Counted from the stretch's first letter, positions 52,093 to 60,897 are shown. The stretch: DNA of 64,000 bases from AAA164-E04 sp964342825 (GCA_964342825.1 CAYFHO010000004.1:1-64000); one strand, 5' to 3'. Program-made: numbers and translations. The notes: generated by a model from the sequence alone, not told the origin.

Positions 52093-53961
52093 TTAAGGTT
52101 GGTTTAGATTCATCAACCTCAGGGCGATGTCGGTTTTGAAGGATGGTGGAACCAGTTTACAAACACCTCCACCATTCGAAGTCTCCTTTTTAAGAAGCTT
52201 GCCATCAATGGTGCTAATCCACTCAGCAACCCATTCCCCTTTAACTAGCTGCAATTCGAGAGGAACTGATTCACCAGTCATTTCAGAGGAAAAGGGAGGC
52301 TTGATGCCCCATGAAAAATCAATCATACCATCGTCCCGAATACGCCAGGGATCCGTTAGGTCTTTTGCTCTAAAATACTGACCTCTAAGTCCCCACCCCT
52401 TGTTGTCAGGTAAACGTAAAGCATTGGCTGGTACCGGCTCTTTGACGCCATCTGGACGGGTCCACCAAAGTTTGGATACCCCCTGCCCTCCGTTATAGAA
52501 ATATTCCAGTTTGATCGATGTACGGTTGCTTTTGGACATTCTGAGCTTTGAGATATCCTCCGTCTCTCCATGGTCAGTCCAATTATCGATGAGTAATTGA
52601 TCGTTGATCCACAGTCGGACACCGTCATTCGAAAAAGTATGCAGAGTGTATTCCCCATCTTGAGGAACTTCCAGGAATCCGGTCCATCGCACGGACCATG
52701 GTCCGGTTGACCCCTCGTTGACCATGTAAATTGCAATGGCCTTGTCCTCTTCCACCAGAGCCCTCGCGCTTCCGCCATTGGGCACTCCGCCCACAATGAT
52801 AGATGGATCGGGCTTCATACGAATAAAGTTAAAACTGCTGATGAAATCACTCAAAACGCGCATTTGTTTTCTGAATCCGGTACTGCCACCTCCTGGTTGG
52901 GACGCTGGATATTCAAATCGACCGTCTTCGAACCCAACGGCAAATGAATAGTCCAAATGATTAAACAGGCCACCACCGGCAATGATAAAATCCCAGGCTT
53001 CCTTTCGATACGGTTCATCTGCATTGCCCCTGAATCCTGTTTCATTGTCCCCTATGACCTTGTTCAGATGATAATTCATCTCCACGGCGTCGGGAGGGGT
53101 TGCATAATGAAAATTGAAGACAGAAACTGCCGGGTGCGGCTCTTTGATCAATGCCTTGTTGTTCGCGATGTTTTGAGTGATCAGGTGCTTGTTTGGCAGG
53201 CCCGATTCCGTTTCAAACATGATATCCGCAATGTGGTGCTGCCATTCCATGGTCACTCCCCCGAAATATGGCTCATTGGCAATCTCCAGTAGGATGTTGT
53301 CATAAGGATTGAGTTCAATCACCAACTTTCGAGTCAGCGCTTCCTGATAGGCAAGCAAGCCTCCATTTTTATCCAATGTGTAGACATCATTTCGATCCAA
53401 ATCCCCGACCCCATTGATGTTGTTGGTGGCATTCATGGGACTTAATTCCCATTGTGGATCTGCATACATGGGACAGAAAAAAGTAAACTCGATAGCAATA
53501 TTCTTTTTAGCAGCATAGCTCACCAGATCATGCAGGCGATCGAAATACGCCTCATCCCATTGATCCAGATCAAACTTGTTCCCTCCATTCTTATAACCAG
53601 GAATCTGACTCCGCTTCCATGGTGCGATGAGTTTTCCGGTCAAAGGAGCGAGTGTATTTTTGCTGATATTAAAAGCACCCTCAGGTTCACAATAGGCTCC
53701 ACTGAAAATGCGCGTCATGTTCATCCCCTGCTGCTCCAAGGTGTCGAAATATTTGCGGTAATCGAAATCCAGATTCAGGAGGGCACCATAGTGTTCGGCA
53801 GACGTGATGAAAATTGTCGGCTCTCCTCTCCAAAGAAAATAGTGAGGATTTTCGGGATGAAGGGAAATGGGCTTTTGCTTGCCGGAGTTATCGGACAGCG
53901 AGCTGAAAGGAAACAACAGAATCAGCGCTAAAAAAAATAGAATAATTTTTCTCTGGTTCAT
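52093..53961 (-). CDS. Secreted glycoside-hydrolase-like protein with PA14 domain
   Basis: About 622 residues; two adjacent Met codons (53964 and 53961) can start it. The signal peptide is IILFFLALILLFPFSSLS. An N-terminal TIM-barrel of the cellulase-like (DUF4038-related) kind follows: PHYFLWRGEPTIFITSAEHY, RIFSGAYCEPEGAF, LHDLVSYAAKKNIAIEFTFF and LLEIANEPYFGG with the probable acid/base Glu near residue 231. A PA14 domain (about 405-530; RWTGFLEVPQDGEYTLHTFS, YNGGQGVSKLWW) probably binds glycan. The C-terminal ~80 residues form a beta-sandwich (VPLELQLVKGEWVAEWI). Activity cannot be named. It is first in an operon with the sulfatase, suggesting action on a sulfated polysaccharide. Confidence 0.8.
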   Translation of the reverse strand: MNQRKIILFFLALILLFPFSSLSDNSGKQKPISLHPENPHYFLWRGEPTIFITSAEHYGALLNLDFDYRKYFDTLEQQGMNMTRIFSGAYCEPEGAFNISKNTLAPLTGKLIAPWKRSQIPGYKNGGNKFDLDQWDEAYFDRLHDLVSYAAKKNIAIEFTFFCPMYADPQWELSPMNATNNINGVGDLDRNDVYTLDKNGGLLAYQEALTRKLVIELNPYDNILLEIANEPYFGGVTMEWQHHIADIMFETESGLPNKHLITQNIANNKALIKEPHPAVSVFNFHYATPPDAVEMNYHLNKVIGDNETGFRGNADEPYRKEAWDFIIAGGGLFNHLDYSFAVGFEDGRFEYPASQPGGGSTGFRKQMRVLSDFISSFNFIRMKPDPSIIVGGVPNGGSARALVEEDKAIAIYMVNEGSTGPWSVRWTGFLEVPQDGEYTLHTFSNDGVRLWINDQLLIDNWTDHGETEDISKLRMSKSNRTSIKLEYFYNGGQGVSKLWWTRPDGVKEPVPANALRLPDNKGWGLRGQYFRAKDLTDPWRIRDDGMIDFSWGIKPPFSSEMTGESVPLELQLVKGEWVAEWISTIDGKLLKKETSNGGGVCKLVPPSFKTDIALRLMNLNQP

Positions 53962-54074
53962 CATATCTAGGGTCGGATGGAGAGGAATCTTATTCAGGGA
54001 ATTGTATTTTTTTCAATCACTTTACTATTGCAATGACAAGTTCAATCACTATTTTAACGGGCTGGTTTAACTCT

Positions 54075-54080
54075 AAGGAG
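54075..54080 (+). promoter_or_regulatory. Shine-Dalgarno fixing the rpoZ TTG start
   Basis: AAGGAG nine bases before TTG 54090. It decides the start, since the upstream ATG at 54033 has no such site and would add an N-terminal stretch unlike omega subunits. Confidence 0.75.
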
Positions 54081-54089
54081 AAGAGCACA

Positions 54090-54314
54090 TTGAACAGCGA
54101 ATTAGTCAAACAGGCATTGGACAAGGTTACCAACCCAAACATTTTGGTGAACCTTGTGTCACGACGCGTCCGTCAATTGAGCACAGGAGGTGGCAGCATG
54201 AGTCGTCCATTCATCGAATCGGACCAGCCCCTTGGCGCAGCGGACACCGCCCTTGAAGAAATCGTTCAGGATAAGATCGATTTCGAAAAAATAAGAGAAG
54301 AAGAACTCAGCTGA
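54090..54314 (+). CDS. rpoZ: RNA polymerase omega subunit, TTG start
   Basis: 74 residues. Omega helps assemble and stabilise RNA polymerase by clamping beta-prime. The start is read as TTG 54090: a strong Shine-Dalgarno AAGGAG (54075-54080) lies nine bases upstream, and the product then begins MNSELVKQALDKVTNPNILV, as expected for this phylum. The in-frame ATG at 54033 would add 19 unrelated residues. The conserved core LVNLVSRRVRQLSTGG and the segment LGAADTALEEIVQDKI follow. It is separated from smpB by a terminator-like hairpin and diverges from the glycosidase operon. Confidence 0.9.
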   Translation: MNSELVKQALDKVTNPNILVNLVSRRVRQLSTGGGSMSRPFIESDQPLGAADTALEEIVQDKIDFEKIREEELS

Positions 54315-54366
54315 GGCTGTTGCAGACATTCCTTTGAAGGAACAAAGGAACATCCAGTTTGAACAT

Positions 54367-54392
54367 ACCGGAAGAATTACTTCCGGTTTTTT
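54367..54392 (+). terminator. Intrinsic terminator after rpoZ
   Basis: Perfect 8-bp stem ACCGGAAG (54367-54374) / CTTCCGGT (54380-54387) with loop AATTA, followed by a run of T to 54392. It lies 52 bases after the rpoZ stop and 30 bases before the smpB start, so smpB needs its own promoter or read-through. Confidence 0.85.
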
Positions 54393-54421
54393 CGTCCACA
54401 ACACAGGCCATTTTCCACTCC

Positions 54422-54877
54422 ATGTCAGACATCGTTACCAATTCAAAAGCGAAGAGGGATTATCACATCCTGGAGCTATTTGAGGCTGGGATTGCCTTGC
54501 GGGGCACTGAAGTCAAGTCTCTCAGGGCAGGTAGAGCCCAAATCAGAGATGCCTTTGCCAGAGTTGAGAACATGGAAGTGTGGCTCTACAACGCACATAT
54601 CGAAGAATACAGCTTTGGAACCTGGGTCAACCATGAGCCAAAAGCGAAACGTAAACTCCTCCTCAACAAGTCAGAAATACGCAAGATCTTTGGACTGGCA
54701 GCCATCAAGGGACACGCCGTATTCCCACTCTCCCTGTATTGGAAAAACGGGAAGGTGAAGGTAAAACTTGCTATCGGAAAAGGGAAGGTTCAACACGACA
54801 AGCGAGAGGACCTGAAGCGCAAGGATTCTGATAGAGAACTTAAACGTGCCTTGATGCACCAATTTAAGGGAAAATAA
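54422..54877 (+). CDS. smpB: SsrA-binding protein SmpB
   Basis: 151 residues from ATG 54422; the longer frame from 54359 runs through the rpoZ terminator and is rejected. SmpB binds tmRNA and brings it to stalled ribosomes. Family features: NSKAKRDYHILELFEAGI at the N-terminus, ALRGTEVKSLRAGRAQIRDA, NAHIEEYSFGTW, RKLLLNKSEIRKI, and the basic C-terminal tail KGKVQHDKREDLKRKDSDRE that reaches the decoding centre. Length is normal. The ssrA gene itself is not in the window. Confidence 0.97.
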   Translation: MSDIVTNSKAKRDYHILELFEAGIALRGTEVKSLRAGRAQIRDAFARVENMEVWLYNAHIEEYSFGTWVNHEPKAKRKLLLNKSEIRKIFGLAAIKGHAVFPLSLYWKNGKVKVKLAIGKGKVQHDKREDLKRKDSDRELKRALMHQFKGK

Positions 54878-54920
54878 ATACCAAATTCCTTGGCCTCTAC
54901 TGTGCTCTACTTTGAGCCAC

Positions 54921-54955
54921 AAAAAAACCAGCGAAGTCTTTTTGGACTCCGCTGG
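54921..54955 (-). terminator. Intrinsic terminator of rpmB
   Basis: Read on the minus strand, a hairpin with arms CCAGCG (54928-54933) and CGCTGG (54950-54955), extended by AGTC/GACT across one mismatch with a loop of about five bases, is followed by seven U residues (54921-54927). It lies 29 bases past the rpmB stop. The plus strand has no T-run after it, so smpB may be ended by another means. Confidence 0.8.
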
Positions 54956-54983
54956 CCGTGAAAAAAATAGAAATTGGGACTTC

Positions 54984-55238
54984 TTAGGATGATTTCTTCC
55001 AAGTGCGCTTTGGAGCCTTGGTCACCATTCCTTTTTTGATAGCCTTCGCTGTGACGCGCATGTACTTGACTTCACCATCAACGATGACTTTGACGCGTTG
55101 AAGATTGGGCATGAAACGTCTTTTGGTGACTCCAGTAACGTGCGTACCGATACCACCTTGTTTCTTAGCTTTACCGCTGCGCCAAATGTGACTTCCCTTG
55201 ATGGGCCTTTTACCTGTAACCTGACAAATCCTGGACAT
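54984..55238 (-). CDS. rpmB: 50S ribosomal protein L28
   Basis: 84 residues, slightly longer than the E. coli protein. N-terminus MSRICQVTGKRPIKGSH, middle THVTGVTKRRFMPNLQ and basic C-terminus match L28. Only one cysteine is present, so it is the zinc-free form. The gene is single on its strand with its own terminator, convergent with smpB, and separated by ~260 bases from the HupE-like gene on the other side. The spacer 55239-55500 shows no RNA gene to me. Confidence 0.96.
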   Translation of the reverse strand: MSRICQVTGKRPIKGSHIWRSGKAKKQGGIGTHVTGVTKRRFMPNLQRVKVIVDGEVKYMRVTAKAIKKGMVTKAPKRTWKKSS

Positions 55239-55500
55239 AGAGCCGTGTTTAAATTGTTGTTCCGAAAAACAAGAGTGGGGAAAGTAATCGTAACGTTTTA
55301 TGGAATCAAGCCTTAAACGTAAGAAATCGCTTCTTTAAGGGCTTTTGTGAGCTGAATCCATATGAAATCTGGGACTTTGAGCCTGACTCGCCCCGGATAA
55401 AATCACAAAATCAGCAATAATGGTTGAGGAATTCCCCCAAAGAACCAGGTTGCCAAAGCATATGTGACTACATTAGGATCAAGCCCATCTGAACAAGACC

Positions 55501-55953
55501 ATGAAATCAACTTCGACTCAGGTTAATAAAAACCACTTAATAGTGATCGCCACTTTGTTATTCACACCTAACCTCCTCATGGCGCATCCGGGTGACGGGG
55601 AAATCCACACGCTCTCCGATGGTTTGCAACACTTTTTCTCGGGTTGGGATCATGTTTTACTGTCGGCTCTGGCTGGATTGATCATCGCCTCCGGAAGAAA
55701 ACTTTGGGGGATTTCATCAATTTCTGCCGCAATAATTGCACCTCTGGCGATCACATTGCTGCATCAATCAATGATCTTGCCTGATCAAGCTCAGTGGATG
55801 GGTTCTGTGGGATTAGGTTTGGCTTCGGTTATCATACTGGCTATGACCGGATTATCCACACGTTGGAAACCCCTGAATTCAACCCGCGTCCCCCAACTGA
55901 AAAGGATAGGACTTGGTTTGGCCGTGTTGGCATTGGCCTGGACTCAAATCTGA
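55501..55953 (+). CDS. HupE/UreJ-like membrane protein
   Basis: 150 residues with a signal peptide or first helix (LIVIATLLFTPNLLMA) followed by AHPGDGEIHTLSDGLQHFFSGWDHVLL. The GWDH motif and preceding His cluster are the metal-binding signature of the HupE/UreJ family, which carries nickel or cobalt in several bacteria. Three further hydrophobic segments follow (LSALAGLIIASGRKLWG, AAIIAPLAITLLHQS, GSVGLGLASVIILAMTGL), then a last short helix. No hydrogenase or urease gene is in the window, so the metal and client are unknown. It is followed after 59 bases by the potassium channel gene. Confidence 0.8.
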   Translation: MKSTSTQVNKNHLIVIATLLFTPNLLMAHPGDGEIHTLSDGLQHFFSGWDHVLLSALAGLIIASGRKLWGISSISAAIIAPLAITLLHQSMILPDQAQWMGSVGLGLASVIILAMTGLSTRWKPLNSTRVPQLKRIGLGLAVLALAWTQI

Positions 55954-56012
55954 TCCTGAAAAACACTTTGTGAGGCTGAACAGGAGCCTCGCATCTTCAG
56001 ACCATATTCACT

Positions 56013-56846
56013 GTGAGGGAAGACGATCCGATATTCGTCAAACCAAGATCCACCTTGAAGGAATGGTGTCGACTCATCATTTTTGAGGCGGACACCCCCA
56101 TGGGTAAGACTTTTGATGTCACACTCATTGTTTGTATTCTGCTGAGTGTGGCCTCTGTCATGCTGGCAAGTGTGGAATCGATCATGAACCGGTATGGCTC
56201 GATTCTGATTGCAATGGAGTGGGCCTTCACGATTGCCTTCACCTTGGAATATTTCCTCAGAGTCTGGGCAGTGAAACAACCGTGGTACTACGTAAGAAGT
56301 TTTTATGGTATCGTGGATCTCGCTGCCATCCTTCCAACCTACCTGAGTCTGTTCATCGTCGACGCAGAATACTTGATTGTGGTTCGAATGCTAAGGGTAA
56401 TGAGGGTTTTTCGAATCCTGAAGCTCATCCAATATCTCGAAGGTGCCCGCATGATCATGAAGGCTCTCAGGGCAAGTCGACCAAAAATCACCGTCTTCGT
56501 GATCGCGGTCGTGATCCTGGTTGTTATCATTGGATCTCTCATGTACATCATCGAGGGTCATAAGCATGGTTTTTCGAGCATTCCCATGAGCATCTACTGG
56601 GCTGTAGTCACTTTAACCACTGTTGGTTACGGGGATATCGCCCCAGTCACTCCCTTGGGAAAAATGCTGGCATCCATGGTGATGATCATGGGTTATGCTA
56701 TTATTGCCGTTCCGACTGGAATAGTGACAGCCGAATTGACAAGAGCCGATCGCTCCACCACCACCCGGAGTTGCCGTAACTGTTCTGCGGAAGCTCATCC
56801 AGATGGAGCCAAGTATTGTTACCACTGCGGACATTCCCTTGAATAA
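56013..56846 (+). CDS. Voltage-gated potassium channel with C-terminal zinc ribbon
   Basis: 277 residues from GTG 56013; the next ATG (56101) would cut the conserved N-terminal WCRLIIFEADTPMGKTFD. Six-helix Kv plan: voltage sensor with S4 RMLRVMRVFRILKLIQYLEG (about 126-145), pore helix, and selectivity filter TVGYGD at residues 203-208. After S6 (MLASMVMIMGYAIIAVPTGI) a short tail holds four cysteines, CRNC and CYHC, spaced like a rubredoxin/zinc-ribbon knuckle (about 254-273). The ribbon could sense metal or redox state or serve in tetramer contacts; that is inference. It is downstream of the HupE-like gene and possibly co-transcribed. Confidence 0.92.
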   Translation: MREDDPIFVKPRSTLKEWCRLIIFEADTPMGKTFDVTLIVCILLSVASVMLASVESIMNRYGSILIAMEWAFTIAFTLEYFLRVWAVKQPWYYVRSFYGIVDLAAILPTYLSLFIVDAEYLIVVRMLRVMRVFRILKLIQYLEGARMIMKALRASRPKITVFVIAVVILVVIIGSLMYIIEGHKHGFSSIPMSIYWAVVTLTTVGYGDIAPVTPLGKMLASMVMIMGYAIIAVPTGIVTAELTRADRSTTTRSCRNCSAEAHPDGAKYCYHCGHSLE

Positions 56847-56972
56847 TACGATCTGACAGCCTTTACCGGCATGACATGTTGAAAAAAAATTGATCACCGT
56901 TTTCAACGGCATCCATTAGATGGGTTGAAATTGTAACGCCGTCAGTCATACTACCTCAATAAACCTAATTCC

Positions 56973-59402
56973 ATGCGAACTCTGTCCCTATTATTATGCA
57001 TTTGTCTGCTGAAGGTTCTTGAGCCCCTCGAATCTCAGGAATGGACTTCCGCTTTTGAATCCAATATCCGCCCAATTTTTCGAGACCATTGCTACCGCTG
57101 TCATGGTGCCACCCAACAAAAAGGGGGTATTCGCCTGGATCTAGGTTACACCCCCTATACTTGGGAAGGAGACTCCGGACCTGCATGGATTTCAGGAAAT
57201 TCTAAGGAAAGCCTTCTGATTCAATTGCTGGAAAATACGCACGATTCACTCCCTGGCATGCCTTACAAAAAGGAGGCTCTGGATCCAACGGATATCCAAA
57301 CCATCAGTCAATGGATTGATGCCGGTGCAAAAATTCCAAAAGAGGTTCAAATCGACGCTCAACGCCACTGGGCATTCGTCAAACCCAACAAACCGGAGAT
57401 CCCCGCAGTTAAAAATGTTCAGTGGCCCAAAAACCCCATCGACTTTTTTATACTGAGCGAACTGGAAAAACAGGATCTTACCCCTTCAGAGGAAGCTGCC
57501 CCTTCCACATTGCTGCGTAGATTATTTCTTGATCTGACTGGGCTGCCACCCAGTAGCCGAGATTTGGCATCTGTCTCAACAGGTTTTTCTGAAGCAACTT
57601 ACCTTGATTGGGTGAATGATCTATTGTCCTCACCTCATTTTGGAGAGCGATGGGGGCGGCACTGGTTGGATGTGGCCAGGTATGCTGATTCCAATGGATA
57701 CAGTATCGATGGAGCCAGAACCATGTGGAGGTATCGGGATTGGGTCATCCAGGCCATCAACGACGATATGCCGTTCGATCAGTTCACTCTTGAACAACTG
57801 GCAGGCGATCTCATACCAAACGCAACTCAGGACCAAATCATAGCGACAGGTTTCCATAGAAATACACAAATCAATCAGGAGGGAGGCATTGATCCAGAAC
57901 AATTCAGAATGGAATCAGTATTCGACCGCATGGCCACCACGGGATCGGCCTTTCTGGGACTGACGCTGGGTTGTGCGCAATGTCATGATCATAAATTCGA
58001 CCCGATCTCTCAGGAAGATTACTACAGAATGTTTGCATTTTTTAACAACCAGGACGAACCCAACATTCCAGCACCAACTGATGAAGAGACACTCCAGCTC
58101 GTCTCATGGGAAAAGAAATACAATCCAGCTAAATCCAAATTAGACCACTTTGAAAAGACGCTGCCCGACAAGATTTGGCAATGGGAAAAGTTTTTTAACG
58201 ATGAGGATGTGGAATCAGCACCCAAGGAGATCAGGGCCATCCTCAAAAAACTCCCCAAAGAACGTACCGAACAGGAGTCCAAAACTTTAATGGAGCATGT
58301 CAAAAAGAATGATGCCTCCTACCAATCACTCTTGAAAGAAGTCAACGACTTGAGGCGGCGCCGTCCACGCATAACAACCGCCATGGTGTTGAAAGAACGT
58401 AGTCAGGCACGCCAAACTCACTTGTTGATCAAGGGGGATTTTACTCGACCTGACAAACCCGTTTCGGCAGGAGTACCTTCAACGCTACATGGACTTGAAA
58501 AACAGGGAACGGCCAATCGATTGGACCTGGCAAACTGGATGACATCGCGTGACAACCCGCTGACGGCTCGCGTGATTATGAACCGCACATGGCAGCAATA
58601 TTTTGGAATTGGAATTGTGGAAACTGAAAATGATTTCGGCACTCAAGGCACTCTTCCAACAAACCCTCAATTACTGGACTGGCTGTCGGTAGAATTCATG
58701 GATTCAGGTTGGAGCATGAAGCACATGCATCGTTTAATCGTCAGTTCCGCCACTTATCGTCAATCATCAAAGTTCAGGGAGGATCTATACGAAAAGGATC
58801 CCAGAAATCTGTTTTTAGGATGTCAAAACCGGATTCGACTGGAATCGGAAATCGTGCGGGATGTGGCCTTGCATGCCTCCGGATTACTTGAAAGAACGAT
58901 TGGTGGTCCCAGCGTACACCCGCCTCAACCCAAAGGCGTGATGGGACTGGGCCAGGTTCAAAGATCCTGGAAAGCAGATGTTGGACAAAGCAGATTTCGC
59001 AGAGGAATGTACACCTTTTTATGGAGAGCGACCCCCCACCCCGCCTTGTCTGTCTTTGACAGCCCAGACTCCTTCAGCTCCTGCACCAGGCGCATCAGGT
59101 CCAACACTCCATTACAGGCCCTGACATTACTGAATGATCCTGCCTTCCACGAAATGGCTCAACATTTTGCCCAACTGATGATTGCTCAAAAAGGTTTGAA
59201 TGACGAATCGCGGCTTATATTTGGATTTCAAAGGTGCACTTCAAGGTTGCCCAATAGTGATGAGCTAGCCCATTTGATGGACTTTGTGAACAATCAACGC
59301 AAAACCATGCAGGCTTTGACAAATAAGAACCAGGAAGACGAAGTGTGGGTGAATGTAGCTCGCGTTCTCTTAAATCTCGACGAAACCATCACCCGCGAAT
59401 AA
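56973..59402 (+). CDS. PSCyt1-DUF1549-DUF1553 cytochrome-type protein
   Basis: 809 residues with a short signal peptide (LSLLLCICLLKVLEPLESQ). PSCyt1 is at the N-terminus with heme motif CYRCH (40-44) and LPGMPYKKEALDP; then the DUF1549 domain with LLRRLFLDLTGLPPS, HFGERWGRHWLDVARYADSNGY and a second CAQCH (about 333-337) in LGCAQCHDHKFDPIS; a coiled middle; and C-terminal DUF1553 with RVIMNRTWQQYFGIGIVET, PTNPQLLDWLSVEFM and RSNTPLQALTLLNDPAF. The function of the family is unproven; exported redox roles in polymer use are presumed. DUF1501 starts 2 bases after its stop. It is a different module from the DUF1592/DUF1552 pair at 2-6 kb. Confidence 0.92.
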   Translation: MRTLSLLLCICLLKVLEPLESQEWTSAFESNIRPIFRDHCYRCHGATQQKGGIRLDLGYTPYTWEGDSGPAWISGNSKESLLIQLLENTHDSLPGMPYKKEALDPTDIQTISQWIDAGAKIPKEVQIDAQRHWAFVKPNKPEIPAVKNVQWPKNPIDFFILSELEKQDLTPSEEAAPSTLLRRLFLDLTGLPPSSRDLASVSTGFSEATYLDWVNDLLSSPHFGERWGRHWLDVARYADSNGYSIDGARTMWRYRDWVIQAINDDMPFDQFTLEQLAGDLIPNATQDQIIATGFHRNTQINQEGGIDPEQFRMESVFDRMATTGSAFLGLTLGCAQCHDHKFDPISQEDYYRMFAFFNNQDEPNIPAPTDEETLQLVSWEKKYNPAKSKLDHFEKTLPDKIWQWEKFFNDEDVESAPKEIRAILKKLPKERTEQESKTLMEHVKKNDASYQSLLKEVNDLRRRRPRITTAMVLKERSQARQTHLLIKGDFTRPDKPVSAGVPSTLHGLEKQGTANRLDLANWMTSRDNPLTARVIMNRTWQQYFGIGIVETENDFGTQGTLPTNPQLLDWLSVEFMDSGWSMKHMHRLIVSSATYRQSSKFREDLYEKDPRNLFLGCQNRIRLESEIVRDVALHASGLLERTIGGPSVHPPQPKGVMGLGQVQRSWKADVGQSRFRRGMYTFLWRATPHPALSVFDSPDSFSSCTRRIRSNTPLQALTLLNDPAFHEMAQHFAQLMIAQKGLNDESRLIFGFQRCTSRLPNSDELAHLMDFVNNQRKTMQALTNKNQEDEVWVNVARVLLNLDETITRE

Positions 59403-59404
59403 AC

Positions 59405-60874
59405 ATGAAAAATCCAAACCTGAATCACTCATCCGCTTACTTGGAAGCTGTCACGCGTCGTCAATTTTTCAGTCGGTGTGGAATGGGCGTTGGCTCAGCA
59501 GCTCTGGCTTCACTCGCCCACAAAGAAGAACTGAGAGCTTCGTCGAAGAAACCTGCGGACAATCCACTCGCGGCAAAAAAGCCCCACTACCCTCCGAAAG
59601 CCAAAAATATCATCTACTTGTTCATGGCTGGTGGACCGTCTCAACTAGAACTTTTCGATTACAAGCCAGTCCTTCAGGAATTCAATGGCAAGGTCATTCC
59701 AGAATCTTACCTGGAAGGAAAGCGATTTGCTTTTATGAACAGCTCCTTTAGGAATCGTTCGACCCTGTTGGGGACGAGAAGAGCGTTCAAACAACATGGG
59801 CAATGTGGAATGTGGGTTTCTGAACTGCTTCCTCACACAGCGGGAATTGTGGACGAATGCACATTCCTGCGCACTTGTAAAACCAATCTGTTCAACCATG
59901 CGCCCGCAAAATTGTTCATGAACACCGGGTCGGGACAATTTGGTCGCCCCAGCATGGGAGCCTGGACAACCTATGGGTTGGGGAGTGCTTGTGATGATTT
60001 ACCTGGTTTTGTTGTTTTGCAAAGCGGCCCGAGAGGGCCCAGGGGAGGTGCGGTTAACTGGGGCAGTGGATTTCTCCCCACCGTACACCAAGGCGTTCCA
60101 TTGCGAGGACAAGGGGATCCCATTCTCAACTTAAGCAACCCATCTGGAATTACTGAAGCCTCCCAAAAGTCTGTGATTGATGCTGTGAAAAGCATGAATC
60201 TGAAACGATTGGTGGAAACGGGCGATCCTGAAATTTCAACCCGCATTTCGGCCTATGAAATGGCCTATAAAATGCAGTCCAGTGCACCAGATCTCATAGA
60301 TCTTTCCAATGAATCCCAGGAAACCATGGACATGTATGGAGTGCAATCCAATGGTTCGAATTTTGCAAGAAACTGCTTGTTAGCACGTCGCCTTGTGGAA
60401 AAAGGGGTTCGATTCATCCAGCTTTACCATACCAATTGGGACAGCCATGGGGGGCCCGGGGAAAACTTGCAAGGCGATTTTGAAAAGGTGTGCAAAGAAA
60501 TTGATCAACCTTGCGCCGCTTTGGTGAAAGATCTCAAGCGAAGGGGTTTATTGGAAGATACACTTGTCATCTGGGGGGGGGAGTTCGGCCGTACTCCCAT
60601 GGGAGAAAACCGCAGCACTACAGGACGCAACCACCACATAGATGCCTTTACCATGTGGTTTGCCGGAGGTGGCACCAAGCCGGGCAATCTTGTGGGTGAA
60701 ACAGATGAGCTGGGATTTGATGCAGTTACCGACCCCGCACACACTCATGACATTCATGCCACTATCCTTCACCTGTTGGGCATGGATCACGAAAAACTAA
60801 CCTTTCGTTTTCAAGGTCGCGATTTTCGTTTGACGGACATTCACGGTGAACTCATTGAAAAAATGTATGTCTAA
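59405..60874 (+). CDS. DUF1501 protein, Tat-exported partner
   Basis: 489 residues from ATG 59405, two bases after the preceding stop. The twin-arginine signal is VTRRQFFSRCGMGVGSAALASL. The body has DUF1501 landmarks: NIIYLFMAGGPSQLELFDYK, PHTAGIVDECTFLRTCKTN, NHAPAKLFMNTGS, FIQLYHTNWDSHGGP, and VIWGGEFGRTPMGEN followed by GRNHHIDAFTMWFAGGG. These resemble sulfatase/alkaline-phosphatase metal sites, but activity has not been shown for the family. Tight coupling to the PSCyt1-DUF1549-DUF1553 gene is the usual PVC arrangement. The small membrane protein gene begins 23 bases downstream. Confidence 0.93.
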   Translation: MKNPNLNHSSAYLEAVTRRQFFSRCGMGVGSAALASLAHKEELRASSKKPADNPLAAKKPHYPPKAKNIIYLFMAGGPSQLELFDYKPVLQEFNGKVIPESYLEGKRFAFMNSSFRNRSTLLGTRRAFKQHGQCGMWVSELLPHTAGIVDECTFLRTCKTNLFNHAPAKLFMNTGSGQFGRPSMGAWTTYGLGSACDDLPGFVVLQSGPRGPRGGAVNWGSGFLPTVHQGVPLRGQGDPILNLSNPSGITEASQKSVIDAVKSMNLKRLVETGDPEISTRISAYEMAYKMQSSAPDLIDLSNESQETMDMYGVQSNGSNFARNCLLARRLVEKGVRFIQLYHTNWDSHGGPGENLQGDFEKVCKEIDQPCAALVKDLKRRGLLEDTLVIWGGEFGRTPMGENRSTTGRNHHIDAFTMWFAGGGTKPGNLVGETDELGFDAVTDPAHTHDIHATILHLLGMDHEKLTFRFQGRDFRLTDIHGELIEKMYV

Positions 60875-60897
60875 TTTTCACGAGCCATGATCGAACA

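Noticed and set aside
53452..53931. 159-codon plus-strand frame over the glycosidase gene
   Set aside because: Antisense shadow; the minus strand carries a signal peptide and catalytic-domain motifs here.
56878..56907. GTTGAAAA / TTTTCAAC inverted repeat after the channel gene
   Set aside because: AT-rich stem with a 14-base loop and no T-run; too weak to call a terminator.
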